Assembly (NCBI GenBank): GCA_023254955.1
Contig: JALRKC010000028.1
Location: forward strand, 1 to 9,201
Origin: Candidatus Nanopelagicales bacterium
Lineage (GTDB): Bacteria; Actinomycetota; Actinomycetes; S36-B12; UBA5976
DNA length: 9,201 nucleotides
Direction of reading: 5' to 3'
A program made the position numbers and the translations under genes. Positions 6,287-9,201 of the stretch are shown piece after piece; position 1 is the first letter of the stretch; each line of letters opens with the position of its first letter. Below the pieces are notes generated by a model. It was given only the letters and a program-made list of their open reading frames with translations, made no database searches and was not told the origin of the DNA.

Positions 6287-8242
6287 GTGGCGATAGAGGG
6301 TGACAATGAGAGCCCCCATGAACTGGTGGACCCAGAGCCAAATCCCATCGACTTTGTGGAGGAGGGAGTTAACGCCGAGGCGGAGGAGGAAACTCAATTT
6401 TTTGAAAGCAGTAGCAGTGTCGATTACGATCCGATAGAAAAACTTGATTCATTAATTGAGCAAACTGCCGAGCACTATCTTGATGAAGTTATCAAGCAAG
6501 TTAGTGTCACCCCACGTAGATCAACGATCAATCGGAAAATAATCTCACTTCTAACCACTTCTGCAACAATTGTAGGCCTAATAATTTGTCTATATGGAAT
6601 TTCTTATTCAATTTCACATTTACCCAATAACACTAAATTCCTAAGTATTGATATTTCTAATCTAACGCTTCAAGATGCTTTGCAAACAATTTCTGTGAAT
6701 ATAGATGATGAATTAAATAAAAATATAGTTATAGAGTCAAGTTCAGATAGTGTTGTTATTAATCCAGCAGAATTAGGCTTAACTCTAGATGTTGCAAACA
6801 CTCTTAAGCAAACTCGATTAAATCCTTTTCAGAGCCTTTCCGCCTTGGTTCAAGGCTATGAAGTCACGCCAGTGATTAAATTAAATGACGTGCTTATGAA
6901 AGCAAAGTTGACGCAATTAGCAGCTGGATCTGAAAAAAAACCACGTTTAGCAGACATAGATATCAAAGACGGACAAATTATAACCTCACGCCAAGTAAAC
7001 GGAAAAAAGGTTAATTGGGATAAAACTCAAGAAGCTATTGTAGCCAGCTGGCTAAGAGAAGAAAATCCTTTTGAAATAGTCTACGACGCTGTTGAACCAC
7101 AAATTACAGATAGTGACGTTCTAACATTAAGTTCGCAATTAGAAAATTATCTATCCGGGACAGTTATTGTCAGAAGTGATAATCGAACCGCAATATTTAG
7201 CCGTCGTGATATTGCTGAGGTAATTTATTTTGAAAAAAATCAAAGCAAAATTCAAATGCATTTCAATCAGCAATTAATTTGGAATAAATTAATATCAAAA
7301 CTGCCAGGCCTAGACAAGCCCATAAAAAATGCTGATTTAAAAATAATTGATGAAACTCCTGTGCTCACACCAGCTAATTTCTCTCTTATTATAGGATCTC
7401 GAGAATTTCAAGATTTATTCATTGCAGCGTTAACTGATTCAAAGACTCGCGAAATAGACTTAAACCCTTTTATCGTGCGCCCAAATATTGAAACAGAGCA
7501 ATTAGCGAACCTGCAAATAGTTGAGAAAGTCAGCGAATTTCGACAGAATTTCCCTCCAGCGCAATATAGAACCGATAACGTATCAAATGCCGCAAAATTT
7601 ATTGATGGCACAATTTTGATGCCTGGTGAAATTTATTCAATGAATCAAACAATTAAAGAACGAACTCGTGAGAATGGGTACGTGCCAGGTATCTATATAA
7701 ACAATGGAAAGTTTGATGAGGGATTAGGTGGTGGTGTATCAATTATTACTACTGCAGTTTGGACTGCTGCTTTTTTTGCCGGTCTTGAGCCTATTGAACA
7801 GCGTGCGCACTCCATATATATCCCACGCTATCAAGAAGGTATTGAGGCAACAGTTCAATGGGGAAGTCTTGATCTTAAATTTAAAAATAACCTCGATAGT
7901 GCGATTCTAATTAAGAGCAAAGTAGATTTAGATGGAGTGACTATAACGATGTATGGGAAAAAGAAATTTGATCAAGTAGTAGCAAAAAAATCTAATCGAT
8001 ATAATGTAAAACCTTATAAAACTATTTATTCACAAGCTAAAAACTGTATTGATCAAGAGGGACAACCCGGGTTCGGCGTTACGGTTACGCGCGAAATGTT
8101 CAGAAATGGTTCTCTAGTCGCAAGTGATGAGTTTAAAACAAATTATCGTGTTGGTAACACCATAGTTTGCGGCGCAAAACCCGATAACCTTAATGAGGAT
8201 TTAGCCAACGAATCCTTAGAGCCTGTCAGTCTGCCCGAGTGA
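6287..8242 (+). CDS. VanW-family, membrane-anchored extracytoplasmic protein
   Basis: The 651-residue protein has an acidic cytoplasmic N-terminus (1-80, rich in Glu and Asp), one membrane helix (about 84-107) and a large outside domain. Residues roughly 120-400 carry two repeated-looking segments with ELGLTLDV (162-169) and SRRDIAEVI (305-313), consistent with the putative peptidoglycan-binding domains usually found ahead of VanW. The VanW region covers about 424-560, with GTILMPGEIYSMNQTI (441-456), GGGVSIITTAVWTAAFFAGL (481-500) and HSIYIPRYQEGIEATVQWGS (508-527). Cys587 and Cys628 frame a G5-like C-terminal module and may form a disulfide. VanW proteins are associated with vancomycin resistance clusters by name, but their biochemical role is unsettled; here a cell-wall role is inferred. 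GTG 6287 is the first start after an upstream in-frame stop (6272-6274). Its SD is poor (GGA 6278-6280). It ends in a 17-nt overlap with cysS. Confidence 0.88.
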   Translation: MAIEGDNESPHELVDPEPNPIDFVEEGVNAEAEEETQFFESSSSVDYDPIEKLDSLIEQTAEHYLDEVIKQVSVTPRRSTINRKIISLLTTSATIVGLIICLYGISYSISHLPNNTKFLSIDISNLTLQDALQTISVNIDDELNKNIVIESSSDSVVINPAELGLTLDVANTLKQTRLNPFQSLSALVQGYEVTPVIKLNDVLMKAKLTQLAAGSEKKPRLADIDIKDGQIITSRQVNGKKVNWDKTQEAIVASWLREENPFEIVYDAVEPQITDSDVLTLSSQLENYLSGTVIVRSDNRTAIFSRRDIAEVIYFEKNQSKIQMHFNQQLIWNKLISKLPGLDKPIKNADLKIIDETPVLTPANFSLIIGSREFQDLFIAALTDSKTREIDLNPFIVRPNIETEQLANLQIVEKVSEFRQNFPPAQYRTDNVSNAAKFIDGTILMPGEIYSMNQTIKERTRENGYVPGIYINNGKFDEGLGGGVSIITTAVWTAAFFAGLEPIEQRAHSIYIPRYQEGIEATVQWGSLDLKFKNNLDSAILIKSKVDLDGVTITMYGKKKFDQVVAKKSNRYNVKPYKTIYSQAKNCIDQEGQPGFGVTVTREMFRNGSLVASDEFKTNYRVGNTIVCGAKPDNLNEDLANESLEPVSLPE

Positions 8243-9201
8243 GCCGTTGGCCGTCGGCAGTATCAATCGCCAAAATTCCTAGTATTGCCAATTGATCTCG
8301 CAGGTCGTCGCTGCGTTTAAAATCTTTCTGACTGCGAGCTTCCTTACGTAATTCTGCTAATCTCAAAACTTCTGGGCTAAAGTCTTCATCCAGTTCATTT
8401 TTTTTGGAAAAATTAAGCCCTAGCCACTTATCTGCATCTTTAAAAATATTTAACTTCTCAAAGTCGCTGAGTTTATTTGATTTTTCAACTTCGCGAAGTA
8501 ATAAAATTACATTTACTGTATCCAGATCATCTTCCATATAAGATTGGATTCTGTTGGTATGCTCATTGCTAATTGGGGTAGTCGAGCTTTTTTGCCATTC
8601 TGAAATCAGGCGGTACCAGCGTTTTAGCGTTTTATCTGCAGCTTTAAGAGAGTTCCAAGTCAAATCCATTTGCTGGCGATAGCGATGTTCTAAAAAAACT
8701 AAGCGCAAACCTAAAGGATGAATTCCTTTCTCTATTAAATCTTCAACAAGCACAACATTTTGTGCGGACTTACTCATTTTGCGGCCCTCAAAAAGTAAGT
8801 GCTCAGCATGTACCCAGTGCTTTACTACTTCTTTGTCGCTCGCTGCATTACTTTGAGCTCTTTCGTCTTCGTGATGTGGAAACCTAAGGTCGATACCGCC
8901 GGTGTGAATATCAATTTCATCACCTAAGAAATTTAAACTCATGGCACTGCATTCAATGTGCCAGCCAGGAAACCCCTTGCCCCAGGGAGTGTCCCAAATT
9001 AATTGGGTTCGAGTTTTTGGCGCAATCTTCCAAAGCGCCCAGTCAGCATGAAACTCTTTGTTGTCATCAACTTCATTTTCAAATTTGTGCCCTGGTTTTA
9101 AATCAGAAAGCCGGTTACCGCTGATGGCTCCGTAGTCGGCAAATTTTCTAGCAGAAAAAAAGACGCTGCCATCTTTACCTTGATAAGCAAAGTTCTTCTC
9201 A
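8226..9201 (-). CDS. cysS: Cysteinyl-tRNA synthetase, 3' part (start outside window)
   Basis: The last 324 residues of a class I synthetase are present; about 130-140 N-terminal residues, including the HIGH motif and first zinc cysteine, lie beyond the right edge. The frame is open from the edge to TGA at 8226-8228. Visible CysRS landmarks are [21 protein letters not shown] (zinc-ligand Cys at 8949-8951), [13 protein letters not shown] (the remaining His and Glu zinc ligands) and KMSKS (8766-8780). They are followed by the helical anticodon-binding region and the family tail [20 protein letters not shown]. It charges tRNA-Cys in the cytosol. The paralogue MshC (mycothiol ligase) shares the catalytic core but is shorter and lacks this C-terminal tail, so CysRS is preferred. 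An internal ATG at 8942 should not be taken as the start, because conserved sequence continues upstream. It overlaps the VanW-family gene by 17 nt. Confidence 0.95.
   Translation of the reverse strand, partial: EKNFAYQGKDGSVFFSARKFADYGAISGNRLSDLKPGHKFENEVDDNKEFHADWALWKIAPKTRTQLIWDTPWGKGFPGWHIECSAMSLNFLGDEIDIHTGGIDLRFPHHEDERAQSNAASDKEVVKHWVHAEHLLFEGRKMSKSAQNVVLVEDLIEKGIHPLGLRLVFLEHRYRQQMDLTWNSLKAADKTLKRWYRLISEWQKSSTTPISNEHTNRIQSYMEDDLDTVNVILLLREVEKSNKLSDFEKLNIFKDADKWLGLNFSKKNELDEDFSPEVLRLAELRKEARSQKDFKRSDDLRDQLAILGILAIDTADGQRLTRAD
8231..8260. repeat. GC-rich hairpin spanning the VanW-family/cysS convergent overlap
   Basis: CTGCC (8231-8235) pairs with GGCAG (8256-8260), and GCC-GTT-GGC (8243-8251) forms an inner stem. 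The 30-nt stretch is 22/30 G+C, in contrast to its AT-rich surroundings. It covers the VanW-gene stop and lies inside the cysS 3' end. No T-tract follows on either strand, so a standard intrinsic terminator is not supported. Confidence 0.35.

Noticed and set aside
7408..7910. Two short frames (7408-7611 minus, 7728-7910 plus) inside the VanW-family gene
   Set aside because: Both sit inside conserved VanW-domain coding sequence in other frames and lack start signals or resemblance to known proteins.
8231..8260. Bidirectional intrinsic terminator at the VanW-family/cysS junction
   Set aside because: The stem is GC-rich, but neither strand has a T-tract after it, so it is listed only as a structured repeat.
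8226..9201. Reading the right-edge gene as mshC, completing a mycothiol cluster with mshB
   Set aside because: The long anticodon-binding region and the C-terminal CysRS tail are present and the active-site sequence is CysRS-like; MshC is shorter and lacks the tail.
1..9201. Novel defence, mobile or secondary-metabolite system
   Set aside because: Every gene is either a recognisable housekeeping type or a small or structural protein in a compact setting; no integrase, transposase, repeat array, toxin-like pair or biosynthetic cluster is visible.

Overview
The window looks like a piece of a compact, AT-rich actinobacterial chromosome. The actinobacterial call rests mainly on a convincing mycothiol-pathway deacetylase (mshB), because mycothiol is essentially restricted to Actinobacteria. 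It is supported by an actinobacterial-style VanW-family membrane protein and a filament-type coiled-coil protein. Base composition is clearly AT-rich (roughly 40% GC by eye). Together with the near absence of intergenic DNA, this suggests a genome-streamlined aquatic lineage such as the acI/Nanopelagicales group. That placement is an inference and would need a phylogeny.

Layout, left to right. (1) The 3' end of ychF runs into typA through an ATGA overlap; both encode ribosome-associated GTPases. (2) A cytoplasmic S9B (DPP IV-like) dipeptidyl peptidase lies on the minus strand, tail-to-tail with typA. (3) mshB starts 36 nt from the peptidase start, divergently, and overlaps a small four-helix membrane protein gene. 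(4) A long coiled-coil protein on the minus strand converges on the membrane protein gene. (5) The only real intergenic space, 149 nt at 6138-6286, separates the coiled-coil gene from a divergent VanW-family gene and holds a perfect 17-bp dyad. (6) The 3' two thirds of cysS (cysteinyl-tRNA synthetase) is on the minus strand, converges on the VanW gene and runs off the right edge.

All three convergent pairs overlap (4, 11 and 17 nt), both visible co-directional pairs overlap (4 and 8 nt), and each convergent junction carries a local dyad. The functional themes are translation (ychF, typA, cysS), peptide turnover (S9B peptidase), thiol metabolism (mshB, with cysS sharing cysteine as substrate) and the cell envelope or polarity (coiled coil, VanW protein, small membrane protein). 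The gene content is mostly housekeeping. I see no mobile element, CRISPR array, RNA gene, toxin-antitoxin pair or defence system. The items most worth a second look are the dyad-containing divergent region, the overlap architecture, a possible 12-codon leader ORF coupled to mshB, the hendecad coiled coil, and the altered VanW core motif.
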